Under the pieces are notes generated by a model. The model worked only from the letters and a program-made list of their open reading frames with translations. It searched no databases and had not been told where the DNA came from. A DNA stretch of 64,000 bases, taken from the NCBI GenBank assembly GCA_024500155.1, contig CM044877.1, forward strand, positions 75,224,001-75,288,000. The letters run 5' to 3'. The DNA is from Chenopodium formosanum (taxonomy: Eukaryota > Streptophyta > Magnoliopsida > Caryophyllales > Amaranthaceae). Of the stretch, positions 11,266-23,894 are shown piece after piece. The translations under genes were made by a program, and so were the position numbers. Each line of letters starts with the position of its first letter. Position 1 is the stretch's first letter.

Positions 11266-11553
11266 TGTGCACTGCAAACAAAGCAACACTCTTTGGCAGA
11301 TCAAAACAATATAATGTCCAAATTTATAAAAGATAAAAACTTTACCCACAAAAAATATCCCATTAATTTAAATCATACATACCCATTTCATAAAATTGAA
11401 AATTAATCAACCCCTTTTGATTTGACACCTTAAATCTCAAAAATAAAAAAAAACCCCTTTCTTCTGCTCCTAGAGAGAGAAAGTAATAAAAATCAAATCT
11501 TTCTACTGAGAGAAAGTGTGTTCTTCTTTAATTTCTCCCTTCTTCTTTTAGCA

Positions 11554-11592
11554 ATGCTGTGGGTTTTCAGTTTAAGTAGCTGTCTTACCTAA
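11554..11592 (+). promoter_or_regulatory. Short upstream ORF in the ARF3 leader
   Basis: ATG at 11554 opens a 12-codon frame (MLWVFSLSSCLT) that stops at 11590-11592, 92 bp before the ARF start. Upstream ORFs in ARF3/ETTIN and ARF5 leaders of Arabidopsis are known to reduce translation and depend on ribosomal protein RPL24. Function here is inference and requires that the leader is unspliced in this region. Confidence 0.5.
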
Positions 11593-11684
11593 GTTTAAAC
11601 CCCTTGTAGAAATCCTCACAATCTCCCATTTTACCCTTGTTTCTCTCTCTAGAATTCTTCACTTTCTCTCTCTAGAATTCTGCC

Positions 11685-14600
11685 ATGATGGGTGTCCTAA
11701 TCGACTTGAACACTGTTAATGAAGATGAAGAGGATAACAACAACAGCAACAACAATAGTAGCAGCAACAATTACCAAAATACCCTCCAAAATCTCTGTGC
11801 TTCATCTTCATCATCTGTTTGTATGGAGCTATGGCATGCTTGTGCGGGCCCACTCATCTCTTTGCCCAAAAAGGGTAGTTTGGTAGTTTACTTGCCTCAA
11901 GGTCATCTTGAAGAACAAAATCAGCAAAATAATTTGCCAGAATTTGATTTTTCAAGTGGGATTATTAATACTAATAGTAATATTAGTAGTAATAATAATT
12001 ATAATCATACTTTTGATTCCCACCAAAACAATATTCCTCCTCACGTGTTCTGTCGTGTTCTTGATGTCAAGCTTCATGTAAGTTCCCCTTTTTCTTTATA
12101 CCCTCTTTTTAAATTTTGTGTGATGGTCTTTTTTTGGTAATTTTCTGGTAAATTTTTATTTGGGGTTTCATGTTTCAATTTTGGGTAACATGGGGTTTAA
12201 ATGAATTCTTTCTGGTATATAATAGATAGCCACATAGCGTAGTAGCGCAATGATGTAGACGAGATTCGATTTTATCCCGAACTTGGGTACTAATTCTGGG
12301 TATATGCTGTTTCTGCTAGTTGTTTGGTTCTAAGTAGTTATGTAATTTTTATTTTATTTGTTTGGGTTAGGTTAAGAAATTGATTATGGGTTTGGTTCTT
12401 TTTGGCTTTTTAAGAAAGTTTGCTTTTTTTGGGTAAGTGTTTACTTAAATGTGTGTGAATGTTGGTTTGAGTATGTAATGATTTAATTTTTTGGGGATTA
12501 TTTATTTAATTCTGGGAATTTGGGAATTTTTTTAGTAGTTTGATTAATAATCTTTTGTGTTTGTTCCTTTGAAATTGGGTGTTGCAATTTGTGGGGAAGA
12601 AAATATAATTAACAATTTTGAAATGTGTGCTCATTTTTGGTAGGCGGAAGTTGCAACAGATGAGGTTTATGCTCAAGTTTCTCTAATCCCAGAGAGCAGC
12701 CAGGTAAGAATGTGTAAAATAATCACTCATTATTTTGGTAAAAGATGTACATAAATACTATACTTTAATCTTCATATGAAGTTTAAAAAAGGGTAATTAA
12801 TTCACATTTGAAGTTTCCTAATCAAACTATGTTTGTTTAATTGTTATTGTTCCTAATGTTTTGTGCTTTAATTAAACAATGTTCTGAATTTCTGACAATG
12901 TTTTTTGTGCATTGTTTTACTTTCCTGCTTGTAATTGGAGCAGTTTGAGGAGAAATTGAAAGAGAGTGAGACTGATGTAGAGGGGGATGAAGAGGATTTT
13001 GAGGACATTGTCAAGTCCACAACACCTCATATGTTCTGCAAGACTCTAACTGCTTCGGATACCAGCACTCATGGTGGATTCTCTGTCCCTCGCCGTGCTG
13101 CGGAGGATTGCTTTCCTCCCCTGGTAATTTCAGCTCCAATTTAACTGGAATACCGTGGTTTTGTGTGTTTTTTGCTTGCTGATTTCTGATAAAATGCCGG
13201 TCTTTATGGAATTTTCTTAATGGGCATTTTTGGTGAAAATGGTGTAGGATTACAAGCAGCAAAGGCCATCTCAGGAGCTGGTTGCAAAGGATTTGCATGG
13301 ATTAGAGTGGAGGTTTAGGCACATTTACAGAGGTACATTGGAGGTTAGGGGCATTGAGTTCAGTTTTCTAGGTTCTAGGTCCTCATATAATTAAAGACTT
13401 TATCTGGAATTATTATTGTTTAAGGTCAAAGTTTGCTAGAAACTAGTGATATTGTTCCCAATATTCATACTGTCTTCCTAGTGTTTGAGAAAAACTCTCT
13501 TAGATTAAGTATCCTAAGCTTCTTAACTTCTCTGTGATTTTGTTATTATGATGTGTTCCATGTTTATGGGTCTGACTTAAACAGTTGGGAGTGTACTAGT
13601 TTATAGTCCTGCCATTAAATTTTCAAGGGTTTGTTGCTTCTTCCAAGCTATGTTACTCGTATTTTTCGTATTACCTCAACTGCTTGTGATGGGAGTCTTG
13701 AAATTCGTAGTATGCACACTTTCAATGTGATTTTGGTAAAAAAACGACATGCTTTGTAATATAGTGGAGTCTAATACTTGTGTTTGTGAAACATATACCC
13801 GGGTAGGGTTAACATTGCTAACAAAGGAAAAATACTTTTTTTATAAAATCAATGAATGCTGATTTTTTCTTGCTTATTTACTTAATGCGGTGTTCTTGAT
13901 GCTTGAGTAGGCCAGCCGAGGAGGCATTTGCTTACAACTGGGTGGAGTGCTTTTGTGAACAAGAAGAAGCTAGTCTCTGGAGATGCAGTGCTCTTCCTCA
14001 GGTTTTATAATTTTCTTTCTTAAAGAAGGTTTTATGACCGCTTTAATATTTGTTCTAATCATATTATGTTTTGGAATGATAGAGGCGCCGATGGAGAGCT
14101 GAGGTTAGGAATCCGAAGAGCAGTTCAGCTGAAAGGACCAACCTCCTTTTCTGCTCTCCCCACTAGACCATTGAGCAACAACAATGTGTCGGCTGCATTT
14201 GATGCAATATCTTCTGGACGTGTTTTCAATGTCTGCTATAACCCAAGGTATTTGTAGTTGAAATCATGTGAGCTGCTATGTTATTGATTTTCACTCACTT
14301 TTCTTATGTAAATGAACTTCAAAGTTTACCAAATTTTGTTTGACAAGTTTAATTACCTGGATTTTCCTGTATTATTTTACTTGCCAAAATTATTGTACTA
14401 GTAAAATTTGCCCTTACAATTTTGTATGTGCATACGTCCCCTTGGAGAATTTATCTTTAAGTTTTCGCGTTCATGCCCATCTTCTCTGACTTTCTAACTT
14501 TTATTCTAAATCAAGGTATAAATTGATCGGTCCAATATTTCTACTTATGCTGAAAGCTTTGCATTTGTCTTGCTACTGGCATACATTATTTGAATTGTTG

Positions 14601-17138
14601 TGTTTGATTGATCATATATATCATATAATCAAATAAAGTTGTAAGCTTTATATTTGTCTTACTATTCATGATGTGCCATAGACATGATAGCTACTTTTTT
14701 CTATATCATATTCTTCAATTGGACCTAATATTTTTGGGCAGAAAATGACTAGAAATCTGTGTGAATAGCATCTCATTAAGCATGCAGGTCTTTCCTTGTG
14801 TCAGTTGTGTGTGACTGTATATGCAAATTTTTGGATCTTTCTCTTGGAAACATTAGCAACCTGTTCTTTTAATTGGACTATCTGTTATATCAACTAGAAG
14901 TCATTCTTGTACTTGTGAGGGGGTTTATCTGTATGTGACACTATTTTTTTACAGCCCGAAGTACCTCCATCCGATCCTTTAATCATAGCAGACAGTCGCG
15001 AAAGTCCATAAAATTATTGTACCTTGTCCTTGTCTTTAAGTGCAAGTTACAGTCCACTAGCACATGAGATCACATGCTCAATTGTTATCCTTTGGTTAAT
15101 GTGAATATTGATCATTCTTTCGTTCTTGTAGGGCAAGCTCGTCTGAGTTTGTTGTACCACTCCGGAGGTTCTTGAAGAGTTTGGATACTTCTTTCAATGT
15201 AGGAATGAGGTTCAAAATGCGCTTTGAGGCAGAAGATGCTGGCGAAAGAAGGTTAGGAAATACCTTCTTACTCTTAACAGCGTAATTTTCTGGCTTTTTT
15301 GGCTTCATCTTAGATGTGTGCTCTTGCAATAGGTACACCGGAGTGGTCACTGGAATGGCTGAGTTGGATCCGATGAGATGGTCTGGTTCGAAATGGAGAT
15401 GCTTAATGGTATGCATGTATAGGATACTACTTCGCGGTTTTTTTTTTATGCACGTCTTATATTAGTGGAAATAGACTTGTAAATTATATATTGCAATTCA
15501 TATCTGGCGTGGAATATAGAGATTAAAAAAAAAAAAAAAAAAAAAACCTGCAAAGTTCATCCTCCCACAAACTGAAAGTTTTGTGTTCTATGTGATGATT
15601 GAACAAGTCTACAAGAGTAAATAACATCCTTTGCAGTTTGTACCATATGACATATTTCTTAGAGTATGCCGGATTTTTTTATAGGATACCATTCATTCCC
15701 TTTCTTCACGCAGCAGTAGTCTTCTGTTCTTTCCCCTTATTTTTCTTCCTACATTTCTGATGAACTGTTAGATTTAAGGTCTTGTCTTGGGTTGATCATC
15801 GAGCTTGGAAATCTTGTTTTCCTTAAATGGCAAAAAGGAATCAATTTTGCTTCTAACCTTCAAAGAGAATATATATCCTAAATTATATGAATAATAATTA
15901 ATCTGAATGGCTAAATTTGGACTCTTCAAAGGGAATAAGGGAATTATACAACATCAAGTATATCTAGGACTCGTGTTAGTATTGTATTGCTTGTTTATCG
16001 TGTAAAATAACAGAAAATGAAATAGCATGCATCATCAAATTAGTGTGTTGTCGTTTCGACTCCAGGACTGTTCATTCAGGTACTAAATCTTTTTTGCTGA
16101 TAATGTCACAGGTAAGGTGGGATGATGTAGAGGTGAACCGCCATGGCAGAGTTTCACCTTGGGAGATTGAGCCAACCGGTTCTTTTCCGAGTCCCAGTAG
16201 CTTAATGGCATCTGGTCTAAAGAGGAGCAGAATCGGTTTGCCATTAGCAAAACCAGAATTTCCAATTCCAAGTAGGTCTTTTGAGCAACCAGAAATCAAC
16301 TTCCAATAATTTTTTGTTCTGTTTTTGGTGGTTGCAATACTGATGTACCATTGAATTCTGTGTAGGTGGAGTTGGAATGCCAGACTTCGGAGAATCAATG
16401 GGATTCCGGAAGGTCTTGCAAGGTCAAGAAAAATTGGGTTCTCGTTCTGCCTGTGATGGTAATGACAACCCTCATCTTTCCTCATCTGATCCAGGAAGAT
16501 GCTATCCTAGCTCCATTCCTCCAGGTGATTTTGGCAGAACTGCCAAAGGCATAGGCTTCAGGGAATCATTCCGATTCCAAAAGGTCTTGCAAGGTCAAGA
16601 AATACGCCATCTTAGTCCCGCTCAAGTAGATGGTTTAACATCTTCAGCCAACCGGGGGCATGAGGGTGGTGGTCCCCTTGAAATTTACGAGGGTGTGCAA
16701 GTGCCTAACTGTGGAAACGGATGGCTTAAAGCACAAGTATCTTCACCATCCTCGGTATTAATGTTCCCACATCCAAGCATTCAACAGGCTAGGAGCTTCA
16801 GATCGCCTATGTGTCAACCCAGGGTGATGAGTATGGAACATATGAATTATGCCGGTGTTCCTCCATACAATTCTCTCTCGAAAGCAAGTGAGGAGTTGGT
16901 TCCTGCCGGTAAAGCCAGCTGCAGGTTGTTTGGTTTTTCTCTCACTGAGGGCGAACACAGGGTGGATAAAGAGAGAAGCCATAATAGCTCGTTTCCACCT
17001 CCTGAGACTTCGTTTTGGCCTCTCGTTGAAGGGCAGCCATGCTACAAGTCTCCTTCTGTGACCAAAGTTGGGAGCAATTGTCCCGGAGCAAACGATCTAT
17101 ATGCTGTAAGAGATATGCTTCTTGATATTGCTCTGTAA
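11685..17138 (+). CDS. ARF3: Auxin response factor 3 (ETTIN-like), ten exons
   Basis: Exons: 11685-12077, 12644-12703, 12944-13123, 13248-13332, 13911-14001, 14083-14247, 15132-15251, 15333-15408, 16112-16271, 16366-17138; all introns are GT-AG and phases join cleanly to 2103 nt (700 residues). ARFs are nuclear transcription factors binding auxin response elements. The N-terminus MMGVLIDLN and a poly-Asn/Ser stretch precede the dimerisation subdomain (ELWHACAGPLISLPKKGS). The B3 DNA-binding domain runs from about 180 to 282 (HMFCKTLTASDTSTHGGFS, RRHLLTTGWSAFVNKKK), followed by the ARF ancillary domain to about 390. An RLFGF repression-type motif lies near 629, and the protein ends RDMLLDIAL without a PB1 (domain III/IV) region. 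That ending, exon count and two tasiARF sites identify the ARF3/ETTIN class rather than ARF2 or ARF4, which carry PB1. In Arabidopsis this class patterns the gynoecium and organ polarity and senses auxin directly. The first of two adjacent ATGs was chosen. The frame is intact. Confidence 0.95.
16410..16430 (+). promoter_or_regulatory. tasiARF (TAS3 siRNA) target site A
   Basis: The 21 nt beginning AAGGTCTTGCAAGGTCAAG encode KVLQGQE (residues about 459-465) and are near-complementary to the TAS3-derived tasiARF family. ARF3 and ARF4 in land plants carry such sites in this part of the coding sequence and are cleaved or silenced there. Confidence 0.92.
16581..16601 (+). promoter_or_regulatory. 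tasiARF (TAS3 siRNA) target site B
   Basis: An exact 21-nt repeat of site A, 171 nt downstream and again encoding KVLQGQE (about residues 516-522). Two sites in one transcript is the ARF3 hallmark. Confidence 0.92.
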
Positions 17139-17686
17139 ACAGAAAGAACCTGCCTTTTACAAGATCTAGATCACTTTTCGGCTTTGAACCAAACCATGGT
17201 TTGATGGCCTAGTGACAGTTTAGTAGGAAGAACTTCAGAATGCTTTGGCTACAATATTGGTAATTAAGTCACTGATGAAAAGAAAAGAAGTATCTCAAGA
17301 TGTTTGCTCAAGTTGTTTTGTATTCAAAAGAATGATCTGTAATTGTCTAACTTGCTTTTTAGTTTAGACCAAACCTTATGATGCATGTATGAATTTTTTC
17401 CCTTCAAGATTTGATTGTAATTTTAATCACACGATTTCTCCCCGGATAATTATGCCATGTACAACTATTTATTTGCTAAAGATTATTGTGCAACAGCATA
17501 CAGTAGTGTAGCAAATGTTAGAATAGCCTACGATTCGACCTGTATTAAGGACTAATAAGCAGACACACTTGAAGTATATCAGAGCTGAAAGTAGAAGAAA
17601 CTAATATGCTTACCAATCTTCCCATACCTTCATTAATAGAATAGATAGTGTACCGAACTTCCTGTGCTTCTCTAGAGCTCGAAGAC
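17139..17686 (+). other. ARF3 3' UTR and downstream spacer
   Basis: T-rich sequence after the stop with several loose polyadenylation-type contexts around 17310-17420. The spacer ends at the target site of Copia-1. Confidence 0.55.
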
Positions 17687-17872
17687 TGATAGATATTATA
17701 GGATTATGATAATATTTGTCGCAGAGCTAGGATATATTTGTATATATTTGTGATATAGTTTGTATTCGTATCATACTAGGTTTCCTAACAGGATTAGGAC
17801 TAGTATTGTAACACTATATATATTATTCAATGGTACACACTCCAACCCAAGGAGTTTTCCCGAAATTTAACA
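17687..17872 (+). repeat. Copia-1 5' LTR
   Basis: Starts TGATAGATATTATAGG and ends AAATTTAACA; TG...CA type. The ACTATATATATT near 17815 may serve as TATA. Confidence 0.93.
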
Positions 17873-17885
17873 TGGTATCACAGCC
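17873..17885 (+). other. Copia-1 primer-binding site
   Basis: TGGTATCACAGCC directly abuts the LTR and matches the usual complement of the initiator tRNA-Met 3' end, with one change. Confidence 0.85.
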
Positions 17886-18052
17886 TAAATCTTTTTAGAG
17901 TTCCACAAATTTTTTTCTAAAAAGATCCGATCCTTTCTCTTCCGCTACCTTCCTTCTCACGTGGTAATTCCATTACCTCCATCACTGTTTCTTTGTCCAC
18001 CTAGCCGCAAGATTCTTTCTCAGTGGCAAGTTTATTTCTTCTTTAATTTACA

Positions 18053-21000
18053 ATGGCCAAAGATGATGAAAATCCAACCCCACCACCTCCCCCATCTAAT
18101 GACTATCACCCTGCTAATTCAATTAGCAACATCAAGAATGAGGCTCCCAAAATTCTTGACCGTGACAAAGGGAACTACGGTAGTTGGGTTGAACTTTTTG
18201 AGATTCATTGTCACTCATGCAATGTTATCGACCATATTGATCCTAAATCCCCTCGTCCTACAGATCTCACAACGGCGCAGTGGAACCGCCTTGACTCGAT
18301 TGTGGAAAAGTGGATTTAAAATACAATTTCTGCAGATTTACGAAGCACGGTGTTGTACAAGCATGCTACGACACAGGAAACCTGGGATAGACTTGCTAAT
18401 ATTTTTCAAGATAATGGTGAAATTCGTGCAATTTATCTTGAAAACCAATTTAACAATCTTTTTGTTGAAAATTTTCCAGATGTGTCTTCTTACTGTCAGA
18501 AATTGAAGGAACTCAAAGATCAACTAGCTAATGTTGGTCAGCCCGTGTCCGAGAGAACTCTTGTTTTACGCCTTTGAGCAGGTTTAATTGACTCAGACTA
18601 CGATGGAGTGGTTCAATCCATCACCCAAATTCGACCTCTCCCCGGATTTGATGAAGCAAGATCAAGTATCTTGTTAGAGGAGTCTCGAAAATCCGCAAAG
18701 GAGAACTCCGGGCAGGCTTTAGTTACTCAAACAAGCAACACCACCACCACCTCCGCGGCAGCCGCCCAGCAGCAGCAACTGTCGCAACAACAAGCCAGGG
18801 GTGGTGGTGGCGGTGGACGTGGTAGTAGCAGTAGAGGGCAGGGTGGCAAACCCAAGGGAAAAGGCAGGGGTCGTGGCCAGAACCAGCAGCACCAATCGGC
18901 CCAAGCCCAGACCACCCCACCCAACACATCAGGCCCAACGCAAGAGCAGTTATGGGCGAGCTTCCAGCAATAGGCTCAGCAGGCAACTTGGGCTAGGCCG
19001 CCAGCACCGTTTCCTGTCCAGCAGCACCAGCAATCCATTCTTGGACAGCCCAGACCCCACCAGGCCTATATGGCCCAATATGGGCAGCCCATGACTCCCA
19101 CAGACTTGGCTTCCTCATTCTCCACAATGACACTTCCAAATCCCGATAATCAGTGGTACGTGGATTCGGGTGCAACATCTCACATGACGAACAATGCTGG
19201 TAATCTCTTACCTCTGTTTAATTTTAGCACTAAAAATCATATTTTAGTTGGTAATGGTCATCGTATTCCAGTAACAGGTTATGGTCATGGCTCCCTTCCC
19301 CATCCTAAAACACCTCTTATCCTTCGTGATGTCCTCCTAGCCCCTCAACTCATTAAGAACCTTATTTCAGTTCGTAAGTTTACTACTGATAACTCTGTGT
19401 CTATTGAGTTTGACCCTTTTAGTTTTTCTGTGAAGGACCTTCATACGGGGAGACTAATAACGAGATGTGATAGTTCGGGAGATTTATATCCAGTCAGAAC
19501 CACCAAGTCCACTCCCTCAACCTGTCTTGCTACTACCCTCACTGCTGTTTCCCCTTCTACTTGGCATAGTCGTTTAGGACATCCTGGAGCTCAAGTTTTT
19601 AGCTTTCTTAAATCTAAAAATCATATTCATTGTAATAAGGAGCATGACTCCCAATTTTGCAATTCATGTCAATTAGGAAAACATACTCGCCTTCCCTTTG
19701 ATGATTCTAATAATGCTACAATTTATGCCTTTGATATTATACATGCCGATTTATGGACTTCTCCTATTTGTAGTGCTCAGGGTCACAAATACTATCTTGT
19801 CTTATTAGATTATCATACTCATTTTGTGTGGACCATTCCATTAAAATACAAATCTCAAGCTTTCCAATCCTTTATAAATTTCCGAAAATATGTTGAAACC
19901 CAATTTGAACGTCAAATTAAAAGTTTTCAATGTGATCATGGTAGGGAATTTGATAATGACCCCTTTAAGCAAAAATATATTGACCATGGGATGCTTTTCC
20001 GATTTTCTTGTCCACACACTTCTTCACAAAATGGCAAAGCTGAACGTATGATTCGCACTCTTAATAATATTAAGCGTACTATTCTCTTTCATGCGCCTCC
20101 CCCCCCCCCTCGTATTGGTTTTATGCTCTTAAAACGACCACCTATCTTCTAAATATTTTGCCATCAAAAGCTCTTAAAAACAATACTCCTGCTTTTGCCT
20201 TGTTTGGAAAGACTCCTTCGTATGATCACATCCGTGTCTTTGGGTGTCTATGTTTTCCTAATTTATCCGCTACAGCTCCACATAAACTAGCTCCTAGATC
20301 AACTCCATGTGTGTTCTTGGGTTATCCTATTAATCATAGAGGGTATAGATGTCTTGATCTCACCACAAATAAAATTCTCATATCTCGTCATGTTACATTT
20401 GATGAAGCAACTTTCCCTTTCCAAAATATAGCTCATTACCGTAGTCATGATTATGATTTTTTAGGTGAGGATTCACCATCACCCCACTTGTTGCATCCCT
20501 TTCTTCATAGCCCGCAACAAACCAACCCAGACCCACATGGCCCAATTGCCGAGTCTGTCAGCCCACAAGTCTCACCTGCTCAGCAGCCCAGACCCGTGTC
20601 GCCAGCCCAGCACCCGTGTCGCCAACCCAGTCCAGTGTCGCCAACCCAGCAGCACAGACTCACATCTCATGCCTTGCTGCCCACACCGACGCCCCCTGTC
20701 CAACAGGCTACTCCGCAGGCTGGCTGCGGCAGCCCTGTCCCAGTCGCGGGTAGCCCACGGACCCCGCTGCCAACACCTCCCTTGGCCAGCAGCCCCATCA
20801 CACCCATAGTTGCTTACTCCCCGCCACCTATGCGTGGCATACCGCCCGTACAACCCACTCGGTCACCACCTCCCTCGCCCCGAGTCACCCGTAGTCAACG
20901 GGGTATTTTTAAACCAAACCCGAAATATTGTAACCTCACAGTTCAACCTTCGGGTCCCCACTTTCATAAATCACCACTTCCAAAATCCTATAAACAAGCC

Positions 21001-22526
21001 TTAAATGACCATAATTGGAATGCGGCGATGATTGATGAATATAGTGCTTTGATTAATACGGGGACATGGGAATTGGTGCCTAGGCCTACGGGGGTGAATA
21101 TTGTTAATTGTATGTGGTTATTTAAGCATAAATACAAGTCTAATGGTGATCTTGAATGGCACAAAGCTCGTCTTGTATGTGATGGCAGGTCGCAGGAAAT
21201 TGGTGTAGATTGTGATGAGACTTTCAGTCCGGTAGTTAAACCGGCCACTATTCGCACTATTCTCAGTTTAGATATGGCTAAAAAGTGGTCTATACATCAA
21301 TTAGATGTCAAAATTCCTTTTTACATGGTGATTTGCAGGAAACTGTCTACATGCTCCAACCTCCAGGATTTCTTGATCGGAGTGCACCCACTCATGTTTG
21401 TCGACTTCGCAAGGCTCTCTATGGTTTGAAACAAGCTCCCAGGGATTGGTACCAACGCTTTACAAATTTTCTCATTAAATTGGGTTTTGTCATTTCTCAG
21501 AGTGACAACTCTCTATTTACTTTTCGACAGGGTGATGATATGGCATATTTGCTTCTATATGTTGATGATATTATATTAGCTACTTCATCTGACAAGTTAC
21601 GTGTAGGGATCATTTCTCAGTTACAAACTGAGTTCCCTATGACTGATTTGGGGCCATTGAGTTATTTTCTAGGGATTGCGGTGACTCAAACTCCCTCTTA
21701 TTTGCTACTTTCACAGGGAAAAGTATGCACAGGAGATTTTAGAGCGTGCAGGTATGGGCTCATGTAAACCTGCAGCTACTCCAGTTGACATTAAGTCAAA
21801 AGTTAGTGCAGATGCAGGACCACCGGTTCGAGATCCAACTTTGTATCGCAGTCTAGCAGGTGCTCTACAGTATCTCACTTTCACTAGGCCAGATATTGCC
21901 TACGCGGTACAACAGGTGTGTCTTTTTATGCATGATCCTCGGGAACCTCACTTTGAGGCATTGAAACGCATTCTGCGTTATGTTCAGGGTACCATTGATC
22001 ACGGCTTACATTTATATCCGACTGTTTCTCATCGACTTATTACTTACACTGACGCTGAGTGGGGAGGTTGTCCCATACCCGACGTTCCACATCGGGCTAT
22101 TGTTGTTTTCTTGGGGACAACCTCGTGTCTTGGTCATCTAAGCGTCAACGTACTCTGTCTAAGTCGAGTGCAGAAGCAGAATATCGAGGCGTCGTCGCAA
22201 ATGTTGTCTCAGAGGCATGTTGGCTCCGTAATCTCCTACTTGAGTTACATTGTCCTCTACGGCAGGCTACTATTGTTTATTGTGATAATGTCAGTGCAAT
22301 CTACCTTTCTGGTAACCCGGTACAACACCAACGCACCAAACATGTGGAGATGGATATTCATTTTGTTCGAGAAAAGGTTGCTTTGGGACAGGTTCGGGTT
22401 TTGCATGTTCCTTCCATATATCAGTTCGCAGACATTTTCACTAAAGGCCTACCACGAGAATTATTTCTGGAATTCAGGTCCAGTCTTAGCGTTCGCCCTC
22501 CTCCCTCTACGACTGCAGGGGTGTGA
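18053..22526 (+). pseudogene. Copia-1 gag-pol polyprotein, broken
   Basis: The gag part starts MAKDDENPTPPPPP and has the UBN2/gag fold region and a Gly/Arg/Gln-rich tail. In the same frame lie the protease motif VDSGATSHM, the GAG-pre-integrase HHCC finger (WHSRLGH to CNSCQLGKH), and integrase core residues (HADLWTS, CDHGREFDN, QNGKAERM). Reverse transcriptase carries YVDD at 21558-21569; RNase H carries TYTDAEWGG, SSAEAEYRG and CDNVSAIY. Damage: in-frame stops at 18317-18319, 18575-18577 and 18971-18973; a frameshift at a run of eleven C (20099-20109); and further shifts near 21300, 21740 and 22060. The element cannot encode its own polyprotein. Confidence 0.93.
22510..22523 (+). other. Copia-1 polypurine tract region
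   Basis: CGACTGCAGGGGTG immediately before the 3' LTR, in the place of the plus-strand primer. Confidence 0.65.
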
Positions 22527-22709
22527 TAGATATTATAGGATTATGATAATATTTGTCGCAGAGCTAGGATATATTTGTATATATTTGTGATATAGTTTGT
22601 ATTCTTATCATACTAGGTTTCCTAACAGGATTAGGACTAGTATTGTAACACTATATATATTATTCAATGGTACACACTCCAACCCAAGGAGTTTTCTCGA
22701 AATCTAACA
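22524..22709 (+). repeat. Copia-1 3' LTR
   Basis: Same 186 bp as the 5' copy except three substitutions (CGTATC/CTTATC, CCCGAA/CTCGAA, ATTTAA/ATCTAA). Confidence 0.93.
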
Positions 22710-22714
22710 AAGAC

Positions 22715-23862
22715 ATTACGATACAGGTACAAAAAAGATAATCGCGTGGTGGTGGGGAATGAATTAGTATCTATGTCAGGCATGTGTGCCTTAAAGTGTT
22801 TAGTTTGCCGAACTGGGAATCTGTTAAACAACACATAGATGATGGCTTGGGTGAACCGCGGATAGTAGAAGGTAGAGGTGTAGAGCTTGTTCACTTCAAG
22901 TACAGCGCTGACAGCAACATGGGTTGGGACTTGGGAGGAAGAGGATTGAGCGAGCCGAGAGCAAGAGAGCCATGATTGTTTAGCTATAGGTTTATCTGAT
23001 GCTTGCTTCCTGTTTAATCTGTCATGCATACTGCAGCATGGAATATCTGCAGCATGGATGATGCATCAAAGTTTTGGCCTTTATGATATTAGGGCAGATT
23101 TCTTTTCCACTAACTACTGTTTGTGGCATTCAATCATGACACTCTGACAGGAAAATCAATCATATGCTTCACATATTGCTGATCAAGCAATTCATTTCAG
23201 TAATTAAGCAAGTGTTTAAAGAGAAATTGTGGGATGAAGCACATTTAGTTGGATTTAAAATTACTTCGCTCTTAAAAAGCATTTATAAGCTATGGTGTTG
23301 TGTGTTTGACGCGGCTGCATGTCCAAGTGTCTAGCTCGACTAATTTGTGATTTTTTTTCATGGTTTAGACGGCCCAAGTGAAGGGTTTCAATAATCAAAT
23401 GTCCTACCTAAGTCTAAGATCTAGCACGAATACTTGAGATCAACTAAAGGAGTTTGAGTAACAATCGGAGTAGTTTATAAGTACGGTGAAATTTTTGGCA
23501 TGTAAAAATATTATGGGAATTTCGCAAGCTAAATAAAGAATACTTGAATTTTGTAACTAAATATTGGATACTAGGAATAGGAAACTCTAGACTACCGATC
23601 TCTTAACAAAGGTGACCACATGTAAAGTGAAGGGAGAGTTGGTCAGATAAAAAGAAAGTCAGTTTGTGAGGAACCGACATCTACTTGATATATGTAGGCA
23701 TGTAGCCATTTTCTGACCTGTCTTGTTAAAAACATGCATTGGGACTTGCTACTTAAAAATCTACCTTCAAATGCGCATTTAACCTTTTTTCATAATAGAG
23801 CGACCTTAATATGTTAGAACTTAAATTGTCCTTAAAAATTAAACAGTTATGCACTTAAGCAT

Positions 23863-23894
<32 letters not shown>

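Larger units (their letters stand above)
9927..11684. other. ARF3 upstream region: intergenic, promoter and 5' leader
   Basis: No other gene seen. From about 11040 the sequence turns pyrimidine-rich, with a (CT)n tract at 11135-11165 and a (CAG)n-like tract at 11210-11265, then a CT-rich leader up to the ATG at 11685. Such CT-rich leaders are usual for plant regulators. I cannot fix the transcription start from sequence. An upstream ATG at 11314 opens a 30-codon frame ending at 11406, but whether it is transcribed is unknown. Confidence 0.55.
17687..22709 (+). mobile_element. Copia-1: full-length, coding-defective Ty1/Copia retrotransposon
   Basis: The 5023-bp element is flanked by the 5-bp duplication AAGAC (17682-17686 and 22710-22714). 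Two 186-bp LTRs differ at only three positions (about 1.6 percent). A primer-binding site (TGGTATCACAGCC, initiator-tRNA-Met type) follows the 5' LTR, and a purine-rich tract (GCAGGGGTG) precedes the 3' LTR. The order gag, protease, integrase, reverse transcriptase, RNase H is that of Copia. It lies in the same orientation as ARF3, about 0.55 kb past its stop codon. Confidence 0.95.

Noticed and set aside
10960..11406. 148-codon open frame upstream of ARF3
   Set aside because: It runs through poly-T, (CT)n and (CAG)n tracts with low-complexity translation and lies in the promoter and leader of ARF3. No domain.
18719..18986. Antisense frames inside Copia-1 gag
   Set aside because: Shadows of the Gly/Arg/Gln-rich gag tail on the other strand.
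22784..22975. Small gene after Copia-1
   Set aside because: Reads plausibly for 63 codons but has no recognised domain, no clear splice partners and no conservation evidence.
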